Shown piece after piece: positions 42,566 through 50,274 of a stretch of DNA of 64,000 bases. How positions within the stretch are numbered: position 1 is the first letter of the stretch; every line of letters starts with the position of its first letter. Position numbers and translations under genes: made by a program. Origin of the DNA: VRUE01 sp963753245. Lineage in GTDB: Bacteria > Actinomycetota > Thermoleophilia > Solirubrobacterales > 70-9. The stretch is taken from assembly GCA_963753245.1 (NCBI GenBank), contig CAVWBK010000009.1:118894-182893 (forward strand), read 5' to 3'. The notes below the pieces were generated by a model. It saw only the letters and a list, made by a program, of their open reading frames with translations, ran no database searches and had not been told where the DNA came from.

Positions 42566-42612
42566 GGGATTCGAACCCACGAGCCGCCTTGCGACGGCTA
42601 CCGGTTTTCAAG
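42566..42612 (-). repeat. tRNA-Ser(UGA) fragment, candidate att site
   Basis: This 47-bp stretch is identical to 46039-46085, the part of the intact tRNA-Ser(UGA) gene running from the anticodon loop through the variable arm to the T-arm. Identity stops abruptly on both sides. Acceptor stem and 5' half are absent, so it is not a functional tRNA. Exact copies of a tRNA 3' segment are the usual far-end attachment site left by tyrosine-integrase elements. It bounds the island that ends at 46117. Confidence 0.85.
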
Positions 42613-42733
42613 CGCTCCCCTCGGGTGCCCGCAACGGGCGCGTCCAAGGGCTTCACGGGCACGCCATGACCTCGCGACGATCGAATCGGAGATCGTCGGC
42701 CGATCGCACGGGGTCGGCGATAGCTTTGAGGCC

Positions 42734-43348
42734 GTGCCCGAACTTGATCCGTCCCAGCCCGGTGATCCATCGATCCTGCGAGGAGATGAGCAATTCTCCA
42801 ACGGCACCAGCGTGCTCGACTTCTGGCGCTGGAACCTAGGCGACCTGCGGATGAACACCGCGCGCGGCTTCCTCGCGGAGTTCTTGGTCGCGAAAGCCGT
42901 TGGCTCCAAGGCGTCAATGCGAATCGAGTGGGCCGCCCATGACGTTGATGCCGAGGATGGAACTCGACTGGAGGTCAAGGCAAGCGGCTATTTGCAGAGC
43001 TGGGCGCAGAGCGGGACGTCTGCGCCTTCTTACAGCTTCAAGAGCGTTCGGGCGACGAGCGTCTGGGACCCAGCTAAGGGCGCCTACAAACAAGTCGATC
43101 CCGAGGACCGCGTCGATGCCTGGGTCTTTGCCCTGCAAAGCTGTCGAGATCCGGCCGCCTATGACCCGCTAGACGTCGGCCAGTGGGAGTTCCGTGTCGT
43201 CCCACATCGCCAGCTACTTGCCAGCGGGCAGATCAGCGCCAGGCTCAGCTTTTTCGATCGGATCGGCATCGAGCCGGTTGGGTTTGGAGATCTGGCACAC
43301 GCGGTCCGCGCTGCCGGTCTGAAATATGAGCGCTTCCGTTCTCACTAG
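42734..43348 (+). CDS. Predicted PD-(D/E)XK nuclease-like protein
   Basis: A 204-residue protein, GTG start. The segment NTARGFLAEFLVAKAVG followed by WAAHDVDAEDGTRLEVKASGYLQSW matches the PD-(D/E)XK nuclease pattern: a helix with Glu, an Asp, then Glu-x-Lys (EVK). Later parts (RVDAWVFALQSCRD...PLDVGQWEFRVVPHRQL) fit a widespread family of uncharacterised proteins often found in variable loci. DNA or RNA cleavage, perhaps in restriction or defence, is inferred. It is the first gene inside the tRNA-Ser-bounded island. Its 3' end is duplicated 0.96 kb downstream. Confidence 0.7.
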   Translation: MPELDPSQPGDPSILRGDEQFSNGTSVLDFWRWNLGDLRMNTARGFLAEFLVAKAVGSKASMRIEWAAHDVDAEDGTRLEVKASGYLQSWAQSGTSAPSYSFKSVRATSVWDPAKGAYKQVDPEDRVDAWVFALQSCRDPAAYDPLDVGQWEFRVVPHRQLLASGQISARLSFFDRIGIEPVGFGDLAHAVRAAGLKYERFRSH

Positions 43349-43415
43349 CGCTGGGTGAGGCGCTCGATTTCATCTCGATCTCGGACGCCTCTGCTCGCAT
43401 CTCCGAGACGAAACT
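43268..43415 (+). repeat. Direct repeat, copy 1 (3' end of nuclease-like gene)
   Basis: About 148 bp covering the last 27 codons of the nuclease-like gene and 67 bases of downstream DNA. It is repeated at 44227-44373. The coding part is nearly identical (one base differs, in the Arg codon before SH), while the noncoding part has diverged more, with small indels. Confidence 0.88.
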
Positions 43416-43482
43416 ACTTGTCGCTTCCGCGCAGCCCGATGTGGACGATTTCACCCCGGTTTCGCGGCCTAGAATCCGGAGC

Positions 43483-43764
43483 ATGATCCCGACTTCGAAG
43501 TACTCCGCGGGCGCCTTCGTTGTCGGGGGCATCGTCCTCCTGCTAGGTGGCGTGATCGCCACCATAGGCACCCAGATCAAGTCACGTCACGCCGAACGCC
43601 ATCGCAATCGCCTCTACGTCTTGGAGATACGCCGCGAACAGCTGCCGCCGGAAGATCCTCCGCCGAGGGTCGCCCTCGTTCTGCAGTACGTAGGAATGGC
43701 GGTGGCATTTGTCGGTGTCGTCGTCCTCGTCGCTGCCTGGACCACTTCGACGGGGCAGAACTAG
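43483..43764 (+). CDS. Small two-TM membrane protein
   Basis: A 93-residue protein (ATG start; a GTG at 43441 would add 14 residues). Two hydrophobic helices, AFVVGGIVLLLGGVIATIG and VLQYVGMAVAFVGVVVLVAAW, flank a charged 40-residue loop rich in Arg and Pro. No known family was recognised. It lies in the island 134 bases after the nuclease-like gene. Coding status rests on the clear hydrophobic pattern and the start. Confidence 0.5.
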   Translation: MIPTSKYSAGAFVVGGIVLLLGGVIATIGTQIKSRHAERHRNRLYVLEIRREQLPPEDPPPRVALVLQYVGMAVAFVGVVVLVAAWTTSTGQN

Positions 43765-44413
43765 GGGGTGTCGCCGCCTGACGAGGTGGACGATGGGGGA
43801 GAAGTGTCTTAAAAAGAAGGGATCGAGATTCGGATCTGAAGCGAGGGCCAGCACCCCCTAAGTCCTCCTCAAGGGGAAAGTCGAAGCACATAGAGCGGCG
43901 ACGGTCTTCCGCGGTTCTGATCGGGTGCGCAGCCTCAGAGTTCAACGAGGCGCGGTATGCATCACGGCGAGATCCCTCACCTTGCCATTCTTCGCTCCGC
44001 AGAGGAGACGCTGCGCCTTGGGGGGTGAGCAGCGACCGCCGCGATCGCTGTTTCAGGTCGCATCTGCGAGCTCAAACCCGAAACCTGGCGCCGCTTCCTC
44101 CTCATGCCCGCCACGGAAGCCGCTCGTCAAGCTCGAACGCGACCGCAATGGCTGAGCGGCCCTCCTGCCCCCGCACCCGCCGAGTGGACTGGCCCTCGCG
44201 GAAGTTGGGGGCGAAGACCGCTGCGTATCGAGCCGGTTGGGTTTGGAGATCTGGCACACGCGGTCCGCGCTGCCGGTCTGAAATATGAGCGCTTCCGCTC
44301 TCACTAGCGCCGGGAGGACGCTCGATTTCGTCTCGAGGCCGGGCGCCCTTGCTCGCATCTCCGAGACGAAACTAAGGCCTGAATTGCGTCTAGGCTGCGA
44401 TGCCTCCGGGTAG
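43765..44413. other. Gene-poor island DNA with second repeat copy
   Basis: About 650 bases with no gene that I can support. The only identifiable content is the second repeat copy at 44227-44373, which re-encodes the C-terminus EPVGFGDLAHAVRAAGLKYE at the end of a short open frame beginning at 44104. The rest looks like decayed DNA with lower GC than the flanking genes. Confidence 0.6.
44227..44373 (+). repeat. Direct repeat, copy 2 (orphan 3' end of nuclease-like gene)
   Basis: Second copy of the 148-bp repeat at 43268-43415, in the same orientation. It carries only the final 27 codons of the nuclease-like gene with no matching upstream coding sequence, so it is a gene remnant left by an unequal duplication or by loss of a second paralogue. 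Confidence 0.85.
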
Positions 44414-44635
44414 ATGCAATCGCCAATGGACTTGCCAGAAACGCTCAATGAGCCGCTGCTCAACGCCTCCGAGGCCGCTCGGCCGCTGAACGTTCCCCGG
44501 ACCACGCCCTATGAGCTGGTGCGATCGAGACGGTTGTCTCATGTGCGAGTCGGGGTTCGGGGGCTTCGCTTCACGCGCGCAGATCTGCAGGAATGGATCA
44601 CCGAAAACACCTACGGCCGCTCCAGCGCGAGATAA
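44414..44635 (+). CDS. Excisionase-like helix-turn-helix protein
   Basis: A 73-residue DNA-binding protein of the MerR-like/excisionase HTH_17 type: LLNASEAARPLNVPRTTPYELVRSRRLSHVRVG then LRFTRADLQEWI. This layout (winged helix, Arg-rich wing, C-terminal helix) is shared by Xis proteins of integrative elements and by small regulators. Odd points are Pro in place of the usual Arg/Leu before LNVPR, and TTPYE where TVYE is typical, so helix packing could be weakened. It lies inside the tRNA-Ser-bounded island and supports a mobile origin. ATG 44426 is an alternative start. Confidence 0.72.
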   Translation: MQSPMDLPETLNEPLLNASEAARPLNVPRTTPYELVRSRRLSHVRVGVRGLRFTRADLQEWITENTYGRSSAR

Positions 44636-44648
44636 TCCCAGGCACTCC

Positions 44649-44720
44649 GGGACGTTAGCCGTTGGTCAGAGCACGGAACTCATAATCCCCTGGTCGCTGG
44701 TTCGAGTCCAGCCCGCCCCA
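44649..44720 (+). pseudogene. Decayed tRNA-Met/Ile(CAU)-like sequence
   Basis: The 3' half matches a tRNA: anticodon loop CTCATAA, then GCTGG-TTCGAGT-CCAGC for the T-arm and CCGCCCC-A for the acceptor and discriminator. The 5' half is damaged: GGGACGT pairs with the acceptor at only five of seven positions, the D-arm has lost bases, and the anticodon stem (CGGAA/TCCCC) has two mismatches. It is probably a relict or a second attachment-type fragment just downstream of the excisionase-like gene. Confidence 0.65.
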
Positions 44721-44845
44721 TCGCCGTGCCGGGCAAGGACCGTGTCGAGCAGGTTGGGGAACTTGAAACGACGACTTCCGCAATGTGTCGAGCACTGGAA
44801 ACCCCTCTATTGAGGCTCGAAGGCCGCCACGCGCGCTGATCAGGA

Positions 44846-45505
44846 TCAGGAGAACTCGGCGGTCCCCTTCACCGCGCAGCCTTCCGGCAGGCCAGCGTTG
44901 AGAGTGAATTCGTTGAGGGAGAACTGCGCCGTAACGACCGCGCCGCCCGGGGTCGAGTAGACGAGCTGTCCCTGGACTTCGTCCTGGCCACCATCGCCGA
45001 TCTTTTTACCGACTTCCTCCACATCGCCCGGCATGAATTCGTCGTTGTAGTCGCCTTTGTAGGTCGATTTGTAGTTCCCGCTCTCATAGATTTCGGAGTA
45101 GGGCACGGACGTGGTCGCGGTGAATTCAAGGTCATGCGTGACGCACTGAGCGGTCAGGGTCAGGCCATCGGCGCTGAAGACCTTGACCGGGCCGACGTTT
45201 TCGCCGCTTAGGAAATCCAGCTTGCCGAGATGCATTCCATTGGTCGCGTCGGATTCGTTGGCGCTCGGGACTGTTCCGAGACTTCCGAGATTGACTTGAG
45301 CCCCGGTGACGGCGCCGTTAACGATCTTGCTGGTCGTCACCGCTCCGTTCTTGATTTTCGCCGTCGTGACCGAGTTCTTCCTCAACTGCCTAGTCCCGAC
45401 GCTGTTCTTCTTGAGCTGCGTGGCGGCATACGCGCTCCCGCCGAGAGCGATAAAGACGGCGATCGTCGCCATCACGTTCGAGTAGGTCAGCTTGGGGCGC
45501 TTCAT
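44846..45505 (-). CDS. Secreted protein with tandem KNSV/KNGAV repeats
   Basis: A 219-residue protein with a short signal-like N-terminus (KRPKLTYSNVMATIAVFIALGGSAYA) followed by about five decapeptide repeats (QLKKNSVGTR, QLRKNSVTTA, KIKNGAVTTS, KIVNGAVTGA, QVNLGSLGTV) that should form a beta-helical stalk. Residues 100-219 form a globular region with two cysteines. This N-terminal pattern is very common in Solirubrobacterales secreted proteins of unknown role. GGAGGT lies 5 bases upstream of the ATG. It is inside the tRNA-Ser-bounded island. Confidence 0.78.
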   Translation of the reverse strand: MKRPKLTYSNVMATIAVFIALGGSAYAATQLKKNSVGTRQLRKNSVTTAKIKNGAVTTSKIVNGAVTGAQVNLGSLGTVPSANESDATNGMHLGKLDFLSGENVGPVKVFSADGLTLTAQCVTHDLEFTATTSVPYSEIYESGNYKSTYKGDYNDEFMPGDVEEVGKKIGDGGQDEVQGQLVYSTPGGAVVTAQFSLNEFTLNAGLPEGCAVKGTAEFS

Positions 45506-46028
45506 TCAGACCTCCGGATTGATGAAGGGGCGGGACCAGGGCACTCTCTCACGCCCCCGAGGACTCGACGGCTCGTGTCCCATGCTTCCAGAATCCGTCG
45601 TGGGAGCTGTCGGGGACGAAGACTCAGTTGGGCGCCAGGCGAAAGCCGACCAGCTTTTGCTCTGCTGCCACATCTCTCTGACTTGTCGTGGAACTAATAG
45701 ACGGGTTGGCGTGAGCCGGACCAGGTTCCGCGGAGACTCGCTTGGTTAGATCCAATCTTCATAAGGGGAGATCAGCTGATCCCTCGGTTGAACGCATAGG
45801 CCCTAGCTAGAACTCAGTAGGCGAGACATCGTCGAAAGATTCATGCAGCTCTTGACCTTCGTCCCGCGCTAGCTGCCCTTGCTACGGCGAAGGACCAGCA
45901 CCGGGATAGCGATCATTGTGCGATCGGCATCACCCAGCCCAGGCGGTCTTTGGGTATCTACGGGGGGTCCGACGCCCTTCGAGCATCGCGCGCATTCCGG
46001 CTAAATCCACGCATTCCGCTCTGTGAAG
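45506..46028. other. Noncoding stretch between secreted protein and tRNA-Ser
   Basis: About 520 bases with no convincing gene on either strand and no integrase fragment that I could recognise. The promoter of the secreted-protein gene must lie at its left end. The right end abuts the 3' end of tRNA-Ser, where an integrase gene would normally be expected in an element of this type. Confidence 0.6.
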
Positions 46029-46117
46029 CGGAGGGGGTGGGATTCGAACCCACGAGCCGCCTTGCGACGGCTACCGGTTTTCAAGACCGGCGCATTCAAC
46101 CGCTCTGCCACCCCTCC
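46029..46117 (-). tRNA. tRNA-Ser(UGA)
   Basis: An 89-nt class II tRNA. Acceptor GGAGGGG pairs with CCCCTCC, the discriminator is G, the anticodon arm CCGGT-CTTGAAA-ACCGG gives anticodon UGA, a long variable arm (AGCCGTCGCAAGGCGGCT) is present, and the T-arm is GTGGG-TTCGAAT-CCCAC. No CCA is encoded. Its 3' end faces the island and part of it is duplicated at 42566-42612. Confidence 0.97.
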
Positions 46118-46191
46118 GGGAAGCAAGTCGGGGTCCGATCCTAGACGCAAAGGAGGGAGGCGATCGCGGCCCTCGGTGATTGGATGAGGGG

Positions 46192-47346
46192 ATGCGCCGG
46201 CTCCTGATTCTCGCCTCGGCGATGGTCCTCTTCGACGTCGCCTTCTACTCGGCGATCGCGCCGCTGCTGCCCGAATACGTCTCCAAACTGGAACTGAGCA
46301 AGGCCGAAGCCGGCATTCTCTCGGCCTCCTACGCGGCTGGAACCCTGCTCGCCTCCCTACCCTCGGGCCTGCTCGCAACCCGCGCCGGTCCGCGCCGCAC
46401 CGTGATCGGGGGACTGGTGCTGCTCGGCTTCTCAAGCCTTGTATTCGGCTTCGGCAATGACGTCGGGGTGCTCGACGCTGCCCGATTCAGCCAGGGCGTG
46501 GCCGGCGCCATGATCTGGTCCGGCGCCCTGACCTGGCTGATCACCTCGACGCCGGCTGAGCGCCGCGGCTCGGTGATCGGCACGGCGCTCGGCACGGCGG
46601 TCGCCGGCGCCCTGATCGGCCCGGCTCTCGGGGCGCTCGCCGCCGAAATTGGAACCAAGCCCGTCTTCGGCGCCGTGCTTGGGATCTCGGCGATCTTCAT
46701 CTATCTCGCCTCCCGAACCCCCGAGCTCGCAGAGCCCGAGAAGCAGGGGCTCGCCGAAGTGGCTGCTGCGATCCTCAGTCGCCCGGTGCTGATCACAACC
46801 GCCTTCATCGCCGTGCCCTCGATGATGTTTGGTGCGGTCGAGTTATTGGTTCCGCTGCGGGTCGCGGATCTTGGCGGTGGGCACGCCCTGATCGCCGCCG
46901 GATTCATCCTCGGCGCCGCGCTTGAGGCCGGCCTCTCCCCGCTCGCCGGTCGCTACTCAGATCGAGTCGGTCGGGTGATCCCCTTCGTCGCTGGCCTGAC
47001 CGTCTCTGCCGTGGCGATGATCGCGATCGGCGTCGGCCAGGCGATCGCGATCATCCTCGGCGGTCTTTTGGTCAGCTCGCTGGGGGCGGGCATCTGCTTC
47101 GCGCCGGCTCTGACCCTGCTTTCCGAGACGGCTGAATCCAGCCGCCTGCATCAGGGGCTATCCGCCGGCCTCTCGAACATGGCCTGGGCCTCGGGGCAGG
47201 TGCTGGGTGGACTCGCCGGCGGGGTCCTCGCGAGCCTCGCCGGCTACGCGGTTCCAAGCATCGTCGTCGCCGCGGCGCTGCTCGCCACCGCCGCCTACGC
47301 GCGGCGCGGCCTGCCGGCGGTCGGAGCCCGCGCCGCGGCAGAGTAG
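46192..47346 (+). CDS. MFS transporter
   Basis: A 384-residue major facilitator with about 12 membrane helices. The N-terminal half carries the conserved loop after helix 2 (SGLLATRAGPRRTVIGGLVLLG), and GRYSDRVGRVIPFV marks the equivalent loop of the second half. ATG 46192 is preferred over TTG 46180 because GAGGGG directly precedes it. Substrate is unknown; drug/metabolite efflux is the usual role of similar proteins. A lactone-oxidase-like gene follows 18 bases after the stop, so the two are probably co-transcribed. Confidence 0.87.
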   Translation: MRRLLILASAMVLFDVAFYSAIAPLLPEYVSKLELSKAEAGILSASYAAGTLLASLPSGLLATRAGPRRTVIGGLVLLGFSSLVFGFGNDVGVLDAARFSQGVAGAMIWSGALTWLITSTPAERRGSVIGTALGTAVAGALIGPALGALAAEIGTKPVFGAVLGISAIFIYLASRTPELAEPEKQGLAEVAAAILSRPVLITTAFIAVPSMMFGAVELLVPLRVADLGGGHALIAAGFILGAALEAGLSPLAGRYSDRVGRVIPFVAGLTVSAVAMIAIGVGQAIAIILGGLLVSSLGAGICFAPALTLLSETAESSRLHQGLSAGLSNMAWASGQVLGGLAGGVLASLAGYAVPSIVVAAALLATAAYARRGLPAVGARAAAE

Positions 47347-47364
47347 CGGGCTAGTCTGCAAGCA

Positions 47365-48660
47365 ATGGGCGAGTGGCGCAACTGGGCCGGTGATCAGGTC
47401 TGCAGACCGGCCCAGATTCTGAGGCCGCGCGACCGCGACGAGCTCGCGCAGGCTGTGGGGTCCGCCGCCGCGGCCGGCCGGCAGATCAGCGTGCCGGGCA
47501 GCGGACACTCCTTCACCGAGGCGGCGATGAGTGAAGGGACGATGATCGAGGTCGGCGCGCTTTGCGGCTTGCTCGATGCCGACCGCGAGTCGGGCTTGGT
47601 CAGGGTCGGCGCGGGCACGGTGCTCGCCGAGCTAAACGATGCCCTGCACGGCCTCGGACTGGCGATGGAGAACCTCGGCGATATCGATCGGCAGACGATC
47701 GCCGGCGCGATCTCGACCGCCACCCACGGCACCGGGTCAAAGCTCGCCAACCTCTCCTCTCAGGTCAGTTCGTTGGAGCTGGTCCTCGGCGATGGCAGCG
47801 TGCGCGAGCTGAGCGCGGACGCCGATACCGAGCTCCTGCGCGCGGCGCGGGTCGGGGTCGGCGCCTTGGGCGCGATCTCAGCCGTGACCCTGCTCTGCGT
47901 CCCCGCCTTCATCCTGCGGCGAGTGGATCGGCCGCTGCCTCGCGATCAGGTGCTCGATAGCTTCTGGGAACGAGCCGAGGCCCACGAGCATTTCGAGCTC
48001 TTCACCTTTCCTTACGCGGATTCGGCCCTGGTCCTCGAGCGCAACCGCGTCGCGGAGCCGGCTCGGCCGCGTTCTCGAGCGAGCGCCTATCTCAACGACA
48101 TCGTCCTCGAGAACTGGGCCCTGGAGGCGATCTCTGCCGCGGGCAAGGCACTGCCAAGGGCGATTCCGAGCCTCTCGCGGCTCGCCGCCCGGCTCGCCTC
48201 GGGCGGCACAGTGACCGATCGTAGCGATCGGATCTTCGCCAACGAGCGCCGGGTCCGCTTCACCGAGATGGAGTACGCCCTGCCGCGCGAGCATGGCCCC
48301 GAGGCTGCCCGACGGGTGATCGAGTGGGTGCGGGAGAACCGCTACCCGGTCTTCTTCCCGATCGAGATGCGAGTCAGCGCTGGCGATGACGCCTTGCTCA
48401 GCCCCGCATACGGGCGCGAGAGCGCCTACATCGCCGTTCACCAGTACCGGGGGATGGGGTGGCGTCCCTACTTTGAGGCCGTCGAGGAGATCATGCTCGG
48501 TTTCGGCGGGCGCCCCCACTGGGGCAAGCGTCACTTTCAAAGCGCCGCCACGCTGGCGCCGGTGTATCCGGGCTGGGCCGAGTTCCAGGCTGCCCGCGAG
48601 GAGCTCGATCCCGGTCACGTCTTCACCAACGAATACGCCGCCCGCGTCCTTGGACCCTAG
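47365..48660 (+). CDS. FAD-linked aldonolactone oxidase (D-arabinono-1,4-lactone oxidase type)
   Basis: A 431-residue VAO-family flavoprotein. The FAD domain shows RPRDRDELAQAVGSAAAAGR, VPGSGHSFTEAA, VRVGAGTVLAELNDAL and GAISTATHGTG. The C-terminal ALO domain ends with GRPHWGKRHFQSAATLAPVYPGWAEF, in which HWGK is typical of gulonolactone/arabinonolactone oxidases. They oxidise sugar lactones with oxygen or a dehydrogenase acceptor. It lies between an MFS gene and a convergent deaminase/aldolase gene. The physiological substrate is unknown. Confidence 0.88.
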   Translation: MGEWRNWAGDQVCRPAQILRPRDRDELAQAVGSAAAAGRQISVPGSGHSFTEAAMSEGTMIEVGALCGLLDADRESGLVRVGAGTVLAELNDALHGLGLAMENLGDIDRQTIAGAISTATHGTGSKLANLSSQVSSLELVLGDGSVRELSADADTELLRAARVGVGALGAISAVTLLCVPAFILRRVDRPLPRDQVLDSFWERAEAHEHFELFTFPYADSALVLERNRVAEPARPRSRASAYLNDIVLENWALEAISAAGKALPRAIPSLSRLAARLASGGTVTDRSDRIFANERRVRFTEMEYALPREHGPEAARRVIEWVRENRYPVFFPIEMRVSAGDDALLSPAYGRESAYIAVHQYRGMGWRPYFEAVEEIMLGFGGRPHWGKRHFQSAATLAPVYPGWAEFQAAREELDPGHVFTNEYAARVLGP

Positions 48661-48690
48661 GCCGGCCTTGCCGCTTCAATGGCAGAGATG

Positions 48691-49887
48691 TCAGAGGAAT
48701 GCCTGGCCCTCGCCACGGTAGGTCGGGACGTCGTCGACGATCTGCCCGCCCTCGACCAGGTAAAGGGTGTTGAAGCGCTCGCAGAGCTCGCCGGCCTTGG
48801 CGTGTCGCATATAGACCCGGTCGCCGATTCGCAGGTGCTCCGCGGCGGCGCCCAGTAGCGGCGTCTGTACCTCGCCGGCTCCCTCCTGGGGATCGAGTCG
48901 CAAATCGCAGGGAAGCCAGGGGACCGGCAGGCGAGCTTGGTCGCCGCTTCCCGAGGCGAGGTAGCCGCCGCCCAGCGCGGTCGCCTGCTGTCGTTCAGGC
49001 TTGCGCACGATCGGCACCGCGAAACCGGCGGCTGGGGTCAGTGAGAAGCGGCTGTAGTGATCAAAGAGGGCCGGGGCATAGAAGCCCGAGCCGGCACTCA
49101 ACTCGGTGAGCGCCGGCTCGGCGGCGCTCAGTTCGAGGCTGCCGGTGCCGCCACCGTTGACCAGCGGCAGCGCGGCAAACTCACGGATCGCGGCGACGAT
49201 CGCTGCTCGACGCTCGGCCAGCTCGGCGGCTGAGCGGCGCTGCATGAAACCGATCGCTGCGCCGCGCAGCCGACTGGTGGGGGGGCGATCTCCGACTCCG
49301 GCGATCTGTCCCTCGTAGGCCATCAGACCAGCGAGATCGAGCTGCGGGCGGCGCTCGATCTCCCGCGCCAGCTCGACCGCCTGGGCGACTGAGTGGATCG
49401 GGGAGCGCTTTGGGCCGACCTTCAGCCGGCCGCCGAGAGCCCACCAGCTCGCGTCGACATCAATACAGACGCGGGCCGGCGCGGCGCCGGCGCCGAGTAC
49501 GGAGGCGATCGCGTCGAGGTGCTCGGTGCAGTCGATCACCAGGATCGGTGCGCCGGGCGGATATGCCGCCGAGCGCAGGGCCAGCTGCTGAAGCGCAGCG
49601 AGATCGGTTGAGGGGTAGGCGAGCAACAGGTTCTCGAATCCCTGCTCGGCGAGCCAGAGCGTCTCGGGCAGGGTGAAGGTCATCAGTCCGCGATAGCCCT
49701 CCTCACTGGCCAGGATCCGCTCCAGCAGGGCCCGGCAGCGCAGGCTCTTGCTCGCCACCCGAATTGGCTTGCCGGCGGCCCGGGCCAGCATCGCAGCGGC
49801 GTTTTCGAAGAGCGCGTCGAGGTCGACGAAGGCGAAGGGCGCCTCGACGTCGGCGAAGATCTGCTCGTACTCGGCGTGGCTGGCCAT
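48691..49887 (-). CDS. PLP-dependent amino acid deaminase/aldolase (alanine-racemase fold)
   Basis: A 398-residue protein of the D-threonine-aldolase/D-serine-dehydratase superfamily. The N-terminal barrel has PFAFVDLDALFENA and KPIRVASKSLRCRALLERIL, where the Lys of VASKS is the expected pyridoxal phosphate anchor. ICIDVDASW-like VCIDVDASWWAL, GLMAYEGQIAG and LVNGGGTGSLEL follow, and a C-terminal beta domain ends AEHLRIGDRVYMRHAKAGELCERF with the metal-site His/Cys pair typical of the family. It converges on the lactone-oxidase gene, with 30 bases between stops. The substrate is unknown. Confidence 0.8.
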   Translation of the reverse strand: MASHAEYEQIFADVEAPFAFVDLDALFENAAAMLARAAGKPIRVASKSLRCRALLERILASEEGYRGLMTFTLPETLWLAEQGFENLLLAYPSTDLAALQQLALRSAAYPPGAPILVIDCTEHLDAIASVLGAGAAPARVCIDVDASWWALGGRLKVGPKRSPIHSVAQAVELAREIERRPQLDLAGLMAYEGQIAGVGDRPPTSRLRGAAIGFMQRRSAAELAERRAAIVAAIREFAALPLVNGGGTGSLELSAAEPALTELSAGSGFYAPALFDHYSRFSLTPAAGFAVPIVRKPERQQATALGGGYLASGSGDQARLPVPWLPCDLRLDPQEGAGEVQTPLLGAAAEHLRIGDRVYMRHAKAGELCERFNTLYLVEGGQIVDDVPTYRGEGQAFL

Positions 49888-49930
49888 CTCCTCGGCGAGC
49901 CTATCCCCGCAGCCCTACAATCGAGGCCTC

Positions 49931-50019
49931 GGAGAGGTGGCCGAGTGGCTGAAGGCACTCGCCTGCTAAGCGAGTAGGGGGCGCAAGCTCTCTCGAGGGT
50001 TCGAATCCCTCCCTCTCCG
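49931..50019 (+). tRNA. tRNA-Ser(GCU)
   Basis: An 89-nt class II tRNA: acceptor GGAGAGG/CCTCTCC with G discriminator, anticodon arm CTCGC-CTGCTAA-GCGAG giving anticodon GCU, a long variable arm (TAGGGGGCGCAAGCTCTCT region) and T-arm GAGGG-TTCGAAT-CCCTC. No CCA is encoded. The 255 bases between it and the P450 gene hold no feature that I can support. Confidence 0.97.
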
Positions 50020-50274
50020 CTGGTGGGCGAACGAAGAGAACCTTGGGTTCCTATCGCCGCTCTGCTCGGGGAGGCGGTTGTGGTCGCGGCGTCGCTGGGG
50101 TCGGGGCTGACCGCCCGCCAAGGGGGTCTCGGCGCAGACGCCAACCTGGTCGGTGTCGGCGCCATCCCGGCAAGCGGAAATCAGCGCCGAAACCGCAGCT
50201 TCGGATTACCCACCGGGCAGCGACTGGTCGATCCTGATTCGGGTCAAGTCAGCGCTCGCCAGGCCCCTGCCGTC

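Noticed and set aside
42566..42612. A second functional tRNA-Ser
   Set aside because: It lacks the 5' half and acceptor stem. Only an internal/3' segment is present.
43925..44505. Short open frames on both strands in the island gap
   Set aside because: They have no family resemblance or ribosome-binding site. The only meaningful text is the duplicated C-terminus at 44227-44307.
42613..46028. Integrase gene in the tRNA-Ser island
   Set aside because: No open frame on either strand shows a tyrosine or serine recombinase motif.
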